Counted from the first letter of the stretch, positions 27,228 to 37,097 are shown. The stretch: 64,000 nucleotides of DNA from Puniceibacterium confluentis (GCF_007923445.1 NZ_VOJI01000011.1:5295-69294), one strand, 5' to 3'. Numbers and translations are program-made. The notes: generated from the letters alone by a model not told the origin.

Positions 27228-29948
27228 TCAGCCGATCTTGTGCAGCTTTCGGTACCGCACGGCCGAGCCGATTTTCACCGCCTGACCTGTGACGAGCGGC
27301 ACAAGGCTCATCCCGACGACGAGGAGCCATGCGTCAGCGTCAGGTGCCGCAAGGTCGAGGGCATCTGCCGCAACGGGAATGAACAGGACCAGCAACAGCA
27401 ACCCGACGCTGAGCGCGATGGCGCCCCAGACGTATTTGTTTCGGGTTATCTCGTTGAAGAGCAGATGCGATCTGGGGTCGCGCATGTTGAAGACATGCCA
27501 AAGCTGAGCCAGCGCAAGGGTCAGGAAAGAGACTGTGACCGCCTCGTCGGGAGTCATGCCGAGCGACGTCTGCGCAACGAGGAACGCTGCGAGGGTTGCG
27601 GCGGAGATTGTCAGACTATGAAGCACGATCGCGATCCATAATTGTCGGGTCACGATGGGTTTGCGGGGATCGCGTGGCGGCCGGCGCAGGATTTTGTCGC
27701 TGCCTTCGCTGGCCCCAAGGGCAAACGCGGGGAAAACATCCGTGACCAGGTTCAAAAATAGGATCTGGAGCGGCAAGAGTGGCAAGGGCAGGCCGGAGAG
27801 AATGGCCGCGCCCACGACCAGGATCTCGCTGAGATTGCAGGACAGAAGATACGTCACGAACTTCTGGATGTTGCGGAAGATCACCCGGCCCTCACGGATG
27901 GCGGACACGATCGAGGCGAAGGCATCGTCGCGCAGAACCATCGCGGCAGCCTCCCTGGCGACCTGTGTGCCCCGCAATCCCATTGCCACGCCGATATCCG
28001 CTTGCTTCAAGGCGGGTGCGTCGTTGACGCCGTCGCCCGTCATTGCAACGATATGACCGTCGTTCTGGTAAACCGAGATCAGAGCAAGCTTCTGGGCCGG
28101 GCTGACGCGGGCAAAGACATCCGCTTTCCGCAGCGCCGCTGTCTCCGCCTCCGACATCTCATCAATCGGGCGCAGGCTTCGCCCCCCGATCACGATCGGG
28201 TCATGGTCTGCAAGACCAACCGACGTCGCGATGTTCCTGGCCGTCACCGCGTGATCGCCGGTCATCATGATTACCCGGATTCCGGCCGATCGGCATTGTG
28301 CGATGGCATCTGGAACATCCGCTCTTGGCGGATCGTACAATCCCAGCAACCCCAGAAACGTCAGGTCAGAATAACCTGCGGCGTCCGCTGAGGCCAAATG
28401 TCGTTTCGCAACCGCCAGAACCCGCATTCCGCGTGCGGCCATATCATTCGTGCGGGTTCTCCAGATCGCCATGCTCTCAGGTGTCATGGCATTCGATCCG
28501 CCTTCGGACCCGTTGAGTGACGTGCATGCGTCCAGGACAGCCTCCGGGGCCCCTTTGACCCACATGTCGATACCGGTGTCGGACTTGTGGACCGTCGCCA
28601 TGAGTTTTGACGTGGAGTCGAAAGCGATTTCGCGAACCCGGGGGAACCGCTCGATGAGTGACGATCTTTCCAGCCCCTCAGCGCCCGCGCCAGTCAGCAG
28701 GGCCTGTTCCAGGGGGTCGCCGGTGTGCTTGCCGTCGTGCGCACTCAATTCCGCGTTGTTGCATAACACGCCCGCCGTCAGGATTTCGTGCAGACACGCA
28801 TGGCCTTTGTCCCGGCTTTCGTTGCCCGCGCGTTCGAACCGATCGGTGTCCTCGTTGAACCGATACAGTGCCTCGGGACAATCAATCTCCTGAAGTTGCA
28901 GGCTGTTTTCAGTCAGCGTTCCTGTCTTGTCGGTAAAGATCACTGTCGTCGCACCGAGTGTTTCGACGGCCGACAGGCGCTCGATCAGAGCATTGTGCCG
29001 CGCCATGCGCCACATTCCCCGCGCCAGCGCCATGGTTGCGACAACGGGCAGGCCTTCGGGTATCGCCGCCACCGCGAGCGCAATCGAGGCCTCGACCATC
29101 AAAAGGACGTCTTCGCCCTGAAGCACGCCCACGATGCCCAGCGCGAAGACAATGGCGAGCGTGAACCAGATCAATTGCCCGCCAAGTTTCTGAAGCTGAC
29201 GCTCCAGCGGCGAATGATCCGGAGCGGCCTCCTCGACAAGTTGGGAGATCTGACCAAGCTCCGAGTGCAGCCCCGTTGCCACAACGATGCCGACGGCGCT
29301 TCCGCGGGTGATGGCCGTACCCTTGAACACCATGCTGCTTCGGTCAGCGATGAGGCTATCGGCGGCGACCGAAGCCGTACCTTTCTCGACCGACAGCGAT
29401 TCACCGGTCAAGGCGGATTCATCCGCCGCGAGGTTCGAGCTTTCGGCGAGCCTCAAATCGGCGGTCACAATGTCACCCCCCTCAAGGAGCACGACATCAC
29501 CCGGGACAAGGTCTTCTGCAGGCAGCAAGGAGGTCCGCCCCTCCCTGCGCACACGCGTCGTCAGGTTGCCCAGACGCCTCAACGCCTCCATTGAACGTGC
29601 GGCACGCAGCTCGGTGAAGAATCCGATCACACCATTGATCAGCAGAACCAGACCGATTGCGATGCCTTCCTTCCAGTCGCCGAAGGCCGTAGCGACAGTG
29701 GCGGCGGCAGCAAGGAGAAGGACAACGGCGCTCTCGAACTGGTGACGTATCAATCGGGCGAGGCTGATCGGCTTTCGCTGGGCCAGGATGTTTGCCCCCA
29801 AGCGCGCACGCCTGTTCAGAACCTCCGATGACGCCAAACCGGATGTCAAACTTGTTCCCAGCGAATGGATCGTGTCGCGCACACTCCGGGCATGCGGCGC
29901 GGCAGGCAGAGGAGGAAGCTGCGGTTGGAAATCCTTGCCGTGGTTCAT
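27228..29948 (-). CDS. P-type cation-transporting ATPase (P2-type)
   Basis: 906 aa from ATG 29948, which has GAGGA upstream; a GTG at 30014 gives 22 more residues without a ribosome binding site. The actuator motif is TGES (about 182), the P4 motif PEGL (297-300), the phosphorylation site DKTGTLT with D340, and the hinge TGDGVNDAPALKQADIG. There are ten predicted membrane spans, with PEGLP on M4 as in Ca2+ and Na+/K+ pumps rather than the CPC of heavy-metal pumps. It lies behind hsp20 on the same strand, so probably shares its FNR-type promoter. Confidence 0.92.
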   Translation of the reverse strand: MNHGKDFQPQLPPLPAAPHARSVRDTIHSLGTSLTSGLASSEVLNRRARLGANILAQRKPISLARLIRHQFESAVVLLLAAAATVATAFGDWKEGIAIGLVLLINGVIGFFTELRAARSMEALRRLGNLTTRVRREGRTSLLPAEDLVPGDVVLLEGGDIVTADLRLAESSNLAADESALTGESLSVEKGTASVAADSLIADRSSMVFKGTAITRGSAVGIVVATGLHSELGQISQLVEEAAPDHSPLERQLQKLGGQLIWFTLAIVFALGIVGVLQGEDVLLMVEASIALAVAAIPEGLPVVATMALARGMWRMARHNALIERLSAVETLGATTVIFTDKTGTLTENSLQLQEIDCPEALYRFNEDTDRFERAGNESRDKGHACLHEILTAGVLCNNAELSAHDGKHTGDPLEQALLTGAGAEGLERSSLIERFPRVREIAFDSTSKLMATVHKSDTGIDMWVKGAPEAVLDACTSLNGSEGGSNAMTPESMAIWRTRTNDMAARGMRVLAVAKRHLASADAAGYSDLTFLGLLGLYDPPRADVPDAIAQCRSAGIRVIMMTGDHAVTARNIATSVGLADHDPIVIGGRSLRPIDEMSEAETAALRKADVFARVSPAQKLALISVYQNDGHIVAMTGDGVNDAPALKQADIGVAMGLRGTQVAREAAAMVLRDDAFASIVSAIREGRVIFRNIQKFVTYLLSCNLSEILVVGAAILSGLPLPLLPLQILFLNLVTDVFPAFALGASEGSDKILRRPPRDPRKPIVTRQLWIAIVLHSLTISAATLAAFLVAQTSLGMTPDEAVTVSFLTLALAQLWHVFNMRDPRSHLLFNEITRNKYVWGAIALSVGLLLLVLFIPVAADALDLAAPDADAWLLVVGMSLVPLVTGQAVKIGSAVRYRKLHKIG

Positions 29949-30086
29949 CCGAGTCCTCGCTGCTGCTTCATGTGTCCCGATGGAACCTTTCGGATGACCC
30001 GTTTGGTTTGGCACGTCACACGCACGCCGCGGGCCCCTCTGCCCTGGTTGCAGCCCGGTCGCGTGCGAACGTGATCCGTGTTGGGC

Positions 30087-30551
30087 TCAGGCTCGGGCGA
30101 TGGCGATTTTTCTGACGGTTCCGACGGCGTCGGCAGGTTTCGCGATACGCAGCGTCAAGACGCCGCCCTCGAGCTTGGCATCGACCTTCCCGTCCTTTGG
30201 CGCGAATCCCAGCGGCACGTGGCGGCGAAAACTGCCGAAGCTGCGTTCGACATGATGCCAATCCTTGCTGCGGTCCTCCCGCGTATCGCTCTTCTGGCCC
30301 TTCAGGATCAGCGTCTCATCCGAGATCGAGACCTCCAGATCCTCGGACTTCACCCCGGGCATTTCCGCCGTTATTTCGACGGCATCCTCGGTTTCGGCGA
30401 TGTCGAGAACCGGCATGAGCTTGTGATCGCCCCCAAACGCTCCACTGTTGAACCGATCGACCATGCGGCTCAACTCGGCCTGAAAGGACTGGATCAACGC
30501 CCATCCGACCGGATCGGCGGGCGCCTCGCGCGTGTTATTCTTCTTCGACAT
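30087..30551 (-). CDS. Hsp20/alpha-crystallin family small heat shock protein
   Basis: 154 aa. The alpha-crystallin domain runs from about residue 46 (LMPVLDIAETEDAVEITAEMPGVKSEDLEVS in part) to LEGGVLTLRIAKPA at the end, where the GVLT motif is typical. ATG 30551 is preceded by GGAGGT. It binds unfolding proteins without ATP. An FNR-type box lies 78 bp upstream, shared with the divergent bactofilin-like gene, and a P-type ATPase gene follows. Confidence 0.92.
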   Translation of the reverse strand: MSKKNNTREAPADPVGWALIQSFQAELSRMVDRFNSGAFGGDHKLMPVLDIAETEDAVEITAEMPGVKSEDLEVSISDETLILKGQKSDTREDRSKDWHHVERSFGSFRRHVPLGFAPKDGKVDAKLEGGVLTLRIAKPADAVGTVRKIAIARA

Positions 30552-30628
30552 TTCAAAGACCTCCGTTCTGACGATGTGCGTGCCGTTTGTCGGCACGAAC
30601 AGATTTACGGCGGATTCGCCGGGGCCAG

Positions 30629-30642
30629 TTGATCCCGATCAA
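30629..30642. promoter_or_regulatory. FNR/FixK-type box, hsp20 and divergent membrane gene
   Basis: TTGATCCCGATCAA is a perfect TTGAT-N4-ATCAA palindrome midway between two divergent genes. With a class II geometry (centre at -41.5) transcription would begin near 30594 to the left and 30677 to the right, which leaves 43-base and 28-base leaders to the chosen starts. Confidence 0.85.
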
Positions 30643-30704
30643 TTGGCATGCAGGCGAACGGCTGCATCCTCTTCGAAAGAGATCAACCGGAAGGGGATGC
30701 AACG

Positions 30705-31895
30705 TTGGGACTGAAGGGCGCCTTGTTTGCCGGAGTGTTGCTGAGCCTTGCGGGGCCTGTTTTCGGGGATACTCCGGACCGTGTCATCGGCGGCGATGTC
30801 TTGCGTGCCGGCGAGACGAGTTCACCGCTTCAGGCCGGCCGCGATGTTCTTGCAGCCGGCGCCACCGTGTCGCTGGACGGCAGCGTGGCACAGGACGCCC
30901 ATGCAGCCGGGTTCGATGTCGACGTGAATGCAACGACGGGCGGCGATCTCTATGCGATGGGGTTCTCGGTCAGCCTGCGCCAGACAGTGGGCGGCGACCT
31001 GACGGCATCGGGATTTAGCGTCAGGGTCGGTTCCGGGGCCCGAATTGCGGGCAACGCACGCCTCGCCGGGGGGCGTGTCACCATCGACGGGCCGGTCCTG
31101 GGCGCGCTGGCGGCCGCAGGGGGCAAGGTGACCCTCAATTCCGAAGTGTCCGGCGATGTCCTGCTCGCGGGCGAAACGCTGGTGTTCGGGCCAGATGCCC
31201 GCATCGGGGGGACGTTGACCTATTCGGCACCCGCGCGCCTCGAGATCCCCGGGCGTGTGGTCTCTGCCGAGCGCGTCTCTTACCAGCCCTACCAGCGCAG
31301 CGAGATGATGAGAGGTGCGCGGGACATGTGGTCGGATTGGGAATATCCCGTGCTGCCGACGTTCCTGTCCTTTCTGAGTGGGTTTCTGGTCACGCTGGGG
31401 TTTTTCGTCGTCACCGGCGCCTTGTTCCTGACGCTTGCCCCTGAACAGGTGCGCCATCTGCGCCGCAGCATCGATGCGCGACCTGGGATGGCGCTGCTGT
31501 CGGGTGTGATCGGACTTTCGGTGCTCGTCGGGCTGGTGCCGATCAGCGCCCTGACAGTTGTTGGCCTTCCGCTTGTGCCGATCGTATTGCTGGCCACCCT
31601 GCTGGTCTGGACCCTGGGATACCTCCTCGGGGCCTACTTTCTGGCAATGCGCGCGATGCGCGGCCTCGGCGCTGCCGAGAATCCGGAGATCTGGTTGCGA
31701 CTGCTCGCACTGGTGATCGCCGTGGCACTCTTGGCGTTGCTGAATTTCATTCCGGTGTTGGGATGGATGGCGAATTTCGCCCTGGTTCTTCTGGGGATCG
31801 GCGGAATGACGACTGCGCTTTTCGAACGTCTGACGGGCACCGCCGGCCCCGCGCCGAACAGCGAAATGCGCCCCATTGAACGCGACCCGAACTAG
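30705..31895 (+). CDS. Bactofilin-like (polymer-forming) membrane protein with four C-terminal helices
   Basis: 396 aa from TTG 30705, which has GGAAGGGG about eight bases upstream. It begins with a signal-like hydrophobic stretch (KGALFAGVLLSLAGPVFG). Residues about 30-180 are glycine-rich short repeats (VGGDLTASGF, GARIAGNARLAGG, VLGALAAAGGKV) of the beta-helix/bactofilin type. The C-terminal half has about four membrane segments. The ATG at 30648 is less likely, since an FNR-dependent start site would fall downstream of it. It leads an operon with DUF2267 and DUF3775 genes. Confidence 0.78.
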   Translation: MGLKGALFAGVLLSLAGPVFGDTPDRVIGGDVLRAGETSSPLQAGRDVLAAGATVSLDGSVAQDAHAAGFDVDVNATTGGDLYAMGFSVSLRQTVGGDLTASGFSVRVGSGARIAGNARLAGGRVTIDGPVLGALAAAGGKVTLNSEVSGDVLLAGETLVFGPDARIGGTLTYSAPARLEIPGRVVSAERVSYQPYQRSEMMRGARDMWSDWEYPVLPTFLSFLSGFLVTLGFFVVTGALFLTLAPEQVRHLRRSIDARPGMALLSGVIGLSVLVGLVPISALTVVGLPLVPIVLLATLLVWTLGYLLGAYFLAMRAMRGLGAAENPEIWLRLLALVIAVALLALLNFIPVLGWMANFALVLLGIGGMTTALFERLTGTAGPAPNSEMRPIERDPN

Positions 31896-31904
31896 GAGGA
31901 CATC

Positions 31905-32333
31905 ATGTCTGCTCAGGGATTGGAAGTGATCGACCACACGGTGCAACTGACGCATGAATGGATCAACGAACTGCGCGAACGGTTGGACTGGAGCAGCAGC
32001 CGGGATGCGCTGCGCCTGCTGCGCGTGACGCTGGTGCAGATCCGGGATCATCTGGGCCATGACGAGGTGGCGCAGCTTTCGGCGCAGATGCCCTTGCTGA
32101 TCCGGGGCATGTTTTTCGAGGGGTGGCAGCCCTCACATGTGCCGGTCCGCGACAGGAAGCTCGAACACTTCGTATCCGCGATCGAGGATCAGGTCGGTGA
32201 CGTTCAGGACTGGCGCGGCACCAAAGACATCGCGGCCGTGTTTCGAACACTTGATGACAAGATATCCGAAGGCGAAATCCGGGACATCAAGGCATGTCTT
32301 CCGCAATCGCTGCGCGATCTGTGGCCGGACTGA
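31905..32333 (+). CDS. DUF2267 domain protein
   Basis: 142 aa. The pattern fits DUF2267: paired helices with LDWSSSRDALRLLRVTLVQIRDHLGHDEVAQLSAQMPLLIRG in part, then FVSAIEDQVG and DIKACLPQSLRDLW at the end. The family function is not established; members often occur near stress genes. A GGAGG ribosome binding site lies in the nine-base gap after the previous gene, so the two are co-transcribed. Confidence 0.88.
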   Translation: MSAQGLEVIDHTVQLTHEWINELRERLDWSSSRDALRLLRVTLVQIRDHLGHDEVAQLSAQMPLLIRGMFFEGWQPSHVPVRDRKLEHFVSAIEDQVGDVQDWRGTKDIAAVFRTLDDKISEGEIRDIKACLPQSLRDLWPD

Positions 32334-32345
32334 GGGTGCCAAGCA

Positions 32346-32771
32346 ATGGGGAATGACATGGTAAATGTACTGACGATCGAACCGGGATACCTGCGCCGCC
32401 TGCTTTTCAAGATGCGGGCGACCTCGCTTGGAGACGAGGATACCCCAAGGGACGCCCGTGACAACGCGGTCGCAGGGGGCCACCACATCACCCTGAACGA
32501 GGAGGTGGACACCGATGCGATGCACGGCGAACTGGTCGAAGAGATCGACGGCATCGACCCGGAACACCAGTACGAGCTGGTGGCCTTGATGTGGGTCGGA
32601 CGCGGCGATTTCGGGCAGGAGGATTGGGACGAAGCACTGGCCCTGGCGACCGAGCGGTCGGATACCCCGACATCACGGTATCTCTTGTCGCATCCGATGG
32701 CTGCTGACGACATCGCCAGCGGTCTCGAGGAACTGGGGCACGACCATCTGCTGCAGGACGGCGCCTATTGA
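32346..32771 (+). CDS. DUF3775 family protein
   Basis: 141 aa, acidic. The centre (EIDGIDPEHQYELVALMWVGRGDF) and end (SHPMAADDIASGLEELGHD) match DUF3775 proteins as I remember them. The function is unknown. It follows the DUF2267 gene by 12 bp in the same operon and converges on the FixK-like gene. Confidence 0.75.
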   Translation: MGNDMVNVLTIEPGYLRRLLFKMRATSLGDEDTPRDARDNAVAGGHHITLNEEVDTDAMHGELVEEIDGIDPEHQYELVALMWVGRGDFGQEDWDEALALATERSDTPTSRYLLSHPMAADDIASGLEELGHDHLLQDGAY

Positions 32772-32780
32772 CCGATGGTG

Positions 32781-33464
32781 CTAATCGTCGGTCTGCGAGG
32801 CATTGATCAGACTTTCCATATCTAGAACCAGTACTGTTTTCGGCGTTTCCAGCGTGATCGTCCCTTGCCGACGCAGCCGGGTGAGCATCCGGCTGACGGT
32901 TTCGACGGTCAGGCCCAGAAAATCGGCAATGTCGGCGCGGCTCATCGCAAGCGAAAAAGTCGTGTAGTCGCCGATCGGGTTCCCGGTGCGTTGCGACAGG
33001 ACAACCAGGAAGGATGCGACCTTTTCCATCGCAGATTTGCACGCCAACATCATGAAATGGTCCTGGATGGCGCTGATTTCACGCAGAGCCGCGCGCAGCA
33101 GGTGCTGATGCGTCTCGTGATCGCCTTCGCCGGTCTCAAGGACGCGTCGGCGGTGCGCAACGATTTCGGCGCTTGCAATCACATCGCAATCGGTATGGTG
33201 CAGATCGCCGTTCGGAAAACCGACGATGTCGCCGGGCAAACCAAAGGCGATGACCTGGCGCCTGCCGTTTTCAAGGACCCGCGTCAGACGCAGGATTCCG
33301 GACTTGACCTCATAGATATGGTCGGCGTCGTCGCCTTCGCGGAACAGATGCGCACCGGTTTCAACCTGTCTTTGATTCCGGGTTTTTGCCCGGGGCTCTC
33401 GCAGCAGGCCAGTATCGGCGGCAAGGAATGCGGGTGCCTGTTCGGTTGGAAGTGTGACATACAT
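32781..33464 (-). CDS. FNR/FixK-like transcriptional regulator without iron-sulfur cysteines
   Basis: 227 aa. A cyclic-nucleotide-like sensor fold is followed by a C-terminal HTH (MSRADIADFLGLTVETVSRMLTRLRR). The recognition helix holds E-T-V-S-R, the ExxSR pattern that reads TTGAT half sites. The N-terminal cysteine cluster of oxygen-sensing FNR is missing, so the protein is more like FixK or DNR, controlled by a partner rather than by oxygen directly. ATG 33464 has a GGGGGA site. It is the best candidate to bind the four TTGAT-N4-ATCAA boxes of this block. Confidence 0.9.
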   Translation of the reverse strand: MYVTLPTEQAPAFLAADTGLLREPRAKTRNQRQVETGAHLFREGDDADHIYEVKSGILRLTRVLENGRRQVIAFGLPGDIVGFPNGDLHHTDCDVIASAEIVAHRRRVLETGEGDHETHQHLLRAALREISAIQDHFMMLACKSAMEKVASFLVVLSQRTGNPIGDYTTFSLAMSRADIADFLGLTVETVSRMLTRLRRQGTITLETPKTVLVLDMESLINASQTDD

Positions 33465-33635
33465 GAAGCGTCCCCCAGTTGGTTCGCGACCACATTCCTG
33501 TCGACACGTCACAGGCATCCGCGCGCGGAGGTATCGCTTCGTATCAATTTGTATCTATCCGCCGATCAGGAAGCATCGGCTGGTCATGTTCACCATCGCC
33601 GCGTATCATCACAGCGAAGTCTTTGGATTCCTGCC

Positions 33636-34385
33636 ATGGCTCAGAAAAAGGTCCTTGTGGTCGACGACGACCCCAAAATCCGTACTCTTCTTCGGCGATG
33701 CCTTGAAGAGGATGGTTTTTCCGTGGACGAGGCTGAGAACGGCGAAGGGGTACGCCGCGCCTTTGTCGGCGCGCCGCCCGATCTTGTGACGCTTGACCTC
33801 AACCTTGGTGCCGAGGACGGGCTGGATATTGCCCGCGACATCCGCCGCAGCCATGACGTAGCGATCATGATGGTGACCGGAAAGGACGACGTCATCGACC
33901 GCGTCGTCGGCCTGGAACTTGGCGCAGATGATTACCTGACGAAACCCTTTCATGTCCGCGAAGTGTTGGCACGGGTCAGGGCGGTTCTGCGCCGAACCAA
34001 AGGGCGCGCGTACAGCCAGCCCGCGGATGACCCGAAAGGCGATGGTTTGCTCTACCTTGACGGATTGATGGTCGATCTTGACCGTCTGGTGCTGACTGAC
34101 CGCGAGGGTAAGGATTGCGACCTGACCACCGCCGATTTCAAACTGCTGTCGGCCTTTCTCCGCAACGCCAAACGGTCCCTGTCGCGGGACCGGCTGATGG
34201 ATTTGATCGACGGCGGGGACTGGGCGCCGCTGGACCGGACCATCGACAATCAGGTCGCCCGCCTGCGCAAGAAGATCGAGAGGGACCCCGCGCGCCCGCT
34301 GTTGATCAAGACGGTGCGTGGAATCGGCTACATGCTGACCGAGAGTCCGGTCGAGAGCGATCACCGGTCATCCAGCACGGCCTGA
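33636..34385 (+). CDS. OmpR-type response regulator
   Basis: 249 aa. The receiver domain shows VLVVDDDPKIRTLLRRCL, the phosphorylated Asp in DLVTLDLNLG, and Lys in DDYLTKPFHVREVLARVRAVLRR. The C-terminal winged helix reads LTTADFKLLSAFLRNAKRSLSRDRLM and VRGIGYMLTES. It converges on the hybrid histidine kinase with 25 bp overlap and is its likely partner. The start at 33636 begins at MAQKKVLVVDDD. Confidence 0.9.
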   Translation: MAQKKVLVVDDDPKIRTLLRRCLEEDGFSVDEAENGEGVRRAFVGAPPDLVTLDLNLGAEDGLDIARDIRRSHDVAIMMVTGKDDVIDRVVGLELGADDYLTKPFHVREVLARVRAVLRRTKGRAYSQPADDPKGDGLLYLDGLMVDLDRLVLTDREGKDCDLTTADFKLLSAFLRNAKRSLSRDRLMDLIDGGDWAPLDRTIDNQVARLRKKIERDPARPLLIKTVRGIGYMLTESPVESDHRSSSTA

Positions 34386-35893
34386 AGCGCCTTGGCGAGG
34401 TCCGCTTGACGATAGGGTTTGCGCAGGATCGCGAATTCCGCCCCGATCCGTCCGCCGCGCAACACGCCTTCGGAAAAGCCCGATGTCATCAACAACCGTA
34501 CCTGTGGTTTGTGCCTTGCGATCTTCTTTGCGAGGTCATGACCGGACATCTTTCCCGGCATCACGAGGTCGGTGAATACCAGGGTGATATCATCGCGATC
34601 TTTCAGAATATCCCAGGCGGCATCGCCGCTCGTGGCGGTCACGCAGCGAAAACCGAAGGAAAGCAGACGTGCCTCGGACAGGCGCAGGACCCTTGGGTCG
34701 TCCTCGACCACAAGGACCAGTTGCCCTGACCCGATTTGTGACTGCGCATCATCATCGGTTTCTGCGGCGTTCAGGTATTCCATTGCATCGATCAACGCCG
34801 GAAAATACAGGCTGACCGTCGTGCCCTGACCGGGTTCACTGTAGATTGTCAGGTGGCCGCCCGATTGTTTGACAAAACCGTAGACCATCGACAGCCCCAG
34901 CCCGGTGCCCTGACCGGTCGGCTTGGTCGTGAAAAATGGTTCCATCGCGTGGCTGCGAACCTCTGACGACATGCCTTCCCCGGTGTCGCTGACCGACAGG
35001 CGGACATAGCGCCCGGTTCCGACACCTATTTCCTGGGCGATATAGCTGTCATCGAGCGTCACGTTGCGCGTTTCAAGGACGATCCTGCCACCGCCCGGCA
35101 TGGCGTCCTGAGCGTTGAGGGCGAGGTTCAGCGCTGCGGTCTGAAGCTGCGTGGCGTCCGCGCGCGCGGCCCACAGGTCGTCGGCCAGTGATGCCTCGAC
35201 AGAAATATGCGGCCCGATGGTCCGCTTCAGCATGGCCAGGGATTGCGAAACCGCGTCGTTCATCGCGATCACATCGGATTGCAGGGCGCTCTTTCTTGCG
35301 AACACCAACAGGCGCGAGGTCAGGTCGGCGCCCAGTTCCGCCGCTTCCAGGGCGTCCGAGATCAACACCCGGCTTTTTTCCGCCGTCTCCGACATTTCCA
35401 GCAATTCGAGGTTGCCGATCACGACCGTCAGCAGGTTGTTGAAGTCATGGGCGATGCCGCCGGTCATCTGGCCGATCGCGTCCATGCGCTGGGACCGTGC
35501 CGCAGCCTCTTCTGCGGCTTTCCTGCGCGTCTGATCGTGCAAGATCGCCACAAACGCCACCTCGCCTTCGATGTCCGCGCGTCCGACCGACAGGTGCAGC
35601 GGGAACACCTTGCCATCGGCGCGCTGTCCTTCGACATCGCGCCCGATCCCGATGATGCGCTTTTCGCCTGTCTCCAGATGATGACGCATGAACCTATCAT
35701 GGCGCGCCGCCATTTCGCCCGGCATCAGGACGCGGACATTCTGTCCCGTCAGCGCCTCGGTGGAATGACCAAAAAGGGCTGCCGCGGCCTTGTTCAGGCG
35801 CAGGATCTTTCCGTCCCTGTCCGAGACGATGATCGCATCGACTGCGGCGTCCAGCAGCGCAAGAAGCAGGGCACGGTCATCGACCATGTTCAT
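34361..35893 (-). CDS. FixL-like PAS hybrid histidine kinase with receiver domain
   Basis: 510 aa. The order is PAS (about 5-120), histidine kinase with H-box GIAHDFNNLL (H149), an ATPase domain (GTGLGLSMVYGFVKQSGGH) and a C-terminal receiver (LVVEDDPRVLRLSE, FTDLVMPGKMSGH). In the PAS domain H65 in ARHDRFM and R85 in IIGIGRDVEG lie 20 residues apart, the spacing of the haem-ligand His and oxygen-contact Arg of FixL. It may thus sense oxygen through haem. It follows the M50 protease gene by 52 bp. Confidence 0.88.
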   Translation of the reverse strand: MNMVDDRALLLALLDAAVDAIIVSDRDGKILRLNKAAAALFGHSTEALTGQNVRVLMPGEMAARHDRFMRHHLETGEKRIIGIGRDVEGQRADGKVFPLHLSVGRADIEGEVAFVAILHDQTRRKAAEEAAARSQRMDAIGQMTGGIAHDFNNLLTVVIGNLELLEMSETAEKSRVLISDALEAAELGADLTSRLLVFARKSALQSDVIAMNDAVSQSLAMLKRTIGPHISVEASLADDLWAARADATQLQTAALNLALNAQDAMPGGGRIVLETRNVTLDDSYIAQEIGVGTGRYVRLSVSDTGEGMSSEVRSHAMEPFFTTKPTGQGTGLGLSMVYGFVKQSGGHLTIYSEPGQGTTVSLYFPALIDAMEYLNAAETDDDAQSQIGSGQLVLVVEDDPRVLRLSEARLLSFGFRCVTATSGDAAWDILKDRDDITLVFTDLVMPGKMSGHDLAKKIARHKPQVRLLMTSGFSEGVLRGGRIGAEFAILRKPYRQADLAKALQAVLDDR

Positions 35894-35945
35894 CGTGGCA
35901 AATCCGATTCCGTTACTAACGCCCGAATGTATCGCAAAACCCCGG

Positions 35946-37097
35946 TCATTTGACCATCTTGTGGACTGATGAGGCGGCGACCTCCCGGAAAACACTGAGG
36001 TGGGCCAGAACATCGGACAGCGTGATCACACCGATCAGTCTATTCCGGTCAGCAACGAGAAACTTGCGTTTTCCGGTCTTGAATATAAGCGACATCAGAT
36101 CGAGACCCGGCATCTGGGACGGCACGGTATTGTCGGGGCCGATGCTCTCGATCACATCGTCAACGGTCGTGGTTGTCCAGTTTTCCCGATCTATCTTGCG
36201 GACGATCTGCAAATCGACATAGCCGAGAAGCGCGCCGTTTTCGACGACAGGGGCAAAGCTGATGCCATGCTCCAAGAAAACCCGGTTCACGAGAACCGAC
36301 AGGGTCTGCTCGGGATGTGCCGTCCAGGGGTTCCGGGTCATCAGGTCCGCAACGGTCCGGCCATGCAAGGCCGACTTCGTCTCAAGCTGTGCCAGTGCCG
36401 CCCGTGACGTGGCCAGAACGAACAGGCCGATCAGGATGGGCCACAGACCGGCGGCCACGGTGCCGGTGAACGCGGCATAGAGCCCGAGGCCCATGAACCC
36501 GTAGGCAAAGGCCGCGGAAACACCGACCGCGCGCCGGGTCGCTGCCAAAAGATCACCCGACCGCGTCCAGAGCCAGGCGCGCAGGACCCGACCGCCATCC
36601 ATCGGAAATGCAGGCAGGAGATTGAACAGGAAGAGGACCAGGTTCAGGACTGCGAGGTAGGACAGCACGACACGGGCCGGGTCAGGCACGCTGAGCAGTT
36701 CGGCAACCAAGGCACTGAACCAGAACGCGAGCGCGAGGCAGAAACTGGCAATCGGCCCGGCGATGGCGATCCAGAATTCGCTTTTGCCACTCACGGGCTC
36801 GGATTGTAGTTCCGCCACGCCGCCGAACAGAAACAGGGTAATACCCGAGATACGCAATCCGAAATGCCCTGCAATCTCGGCGTGCGCCAGTTCGTGCAAG
36901 ACCAGAGATGCGAACAGGCCCAGCATCGCGATGACCGCCGAAACGATCAGCGTCGCGGTATCGGTGCCTGGCATCTGGTCTGGAAAATAGGCTGTGGCAA
37001 GACTCCAGACGATGAGCCCGGCAATCAGAAACCAGCTCGCGTCGAGCTTGATGTCGATGCCACGCAGGCGGGCAACCTTGACGGCATTACCCCACAT
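35946..37097 (-). CDS. Site-2 protease family (M50) zinc metalloprotease with two CBS domains
   Basis: 383 aa. Active-site HELAH at residues 68-72 and the distal NLLPAFPMDGGRVLRAW (with the third metal ligand Asp) show an intramembrane M50 protease with about six spans. The C-terminal third has two CBS repeats (VADLMTRNPWTAHPEQTLSVLVN and IGVITLSDVLAHL), which usually bind adenylates. The start at 37097 overlaps the end of the upstream gene by 11 bp, so they are coupled. Confidence 0.9.
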   Translation of the reverse strand: MWGNAVKVARLRGIDIKLDASWFLIAGLIVWSLATAYFPDQMPGTDTATLIVSAVIAMLGLFASLVLHELAHAEIAGHFGLRISGITLFLFGGVAELQSEPVSGKSEFWIAIAGPIASFCLALAFWFSALVAELLSVPDPARVVLSYLAVLNLVLFLFNLLPAFPMDGGRVLRAWLWTRSGDLLAATRRAVGVSAAFAYGFMGLGLYAAFTGTVAAGLWPILIGLFVLATSRAALAQLETKSALHGRTVADLMTRNPWTAHPEQTLSVLVNRVFLEHGISFAPVVENGALLGYVDLQIVRKIDRENWTTTTVDDVIESIGPDNTVPSQMPGLDLMSLIFKTGKRKFLVADRNRLIGVITLSDVLAHLSVFREVAASSVHKMVK

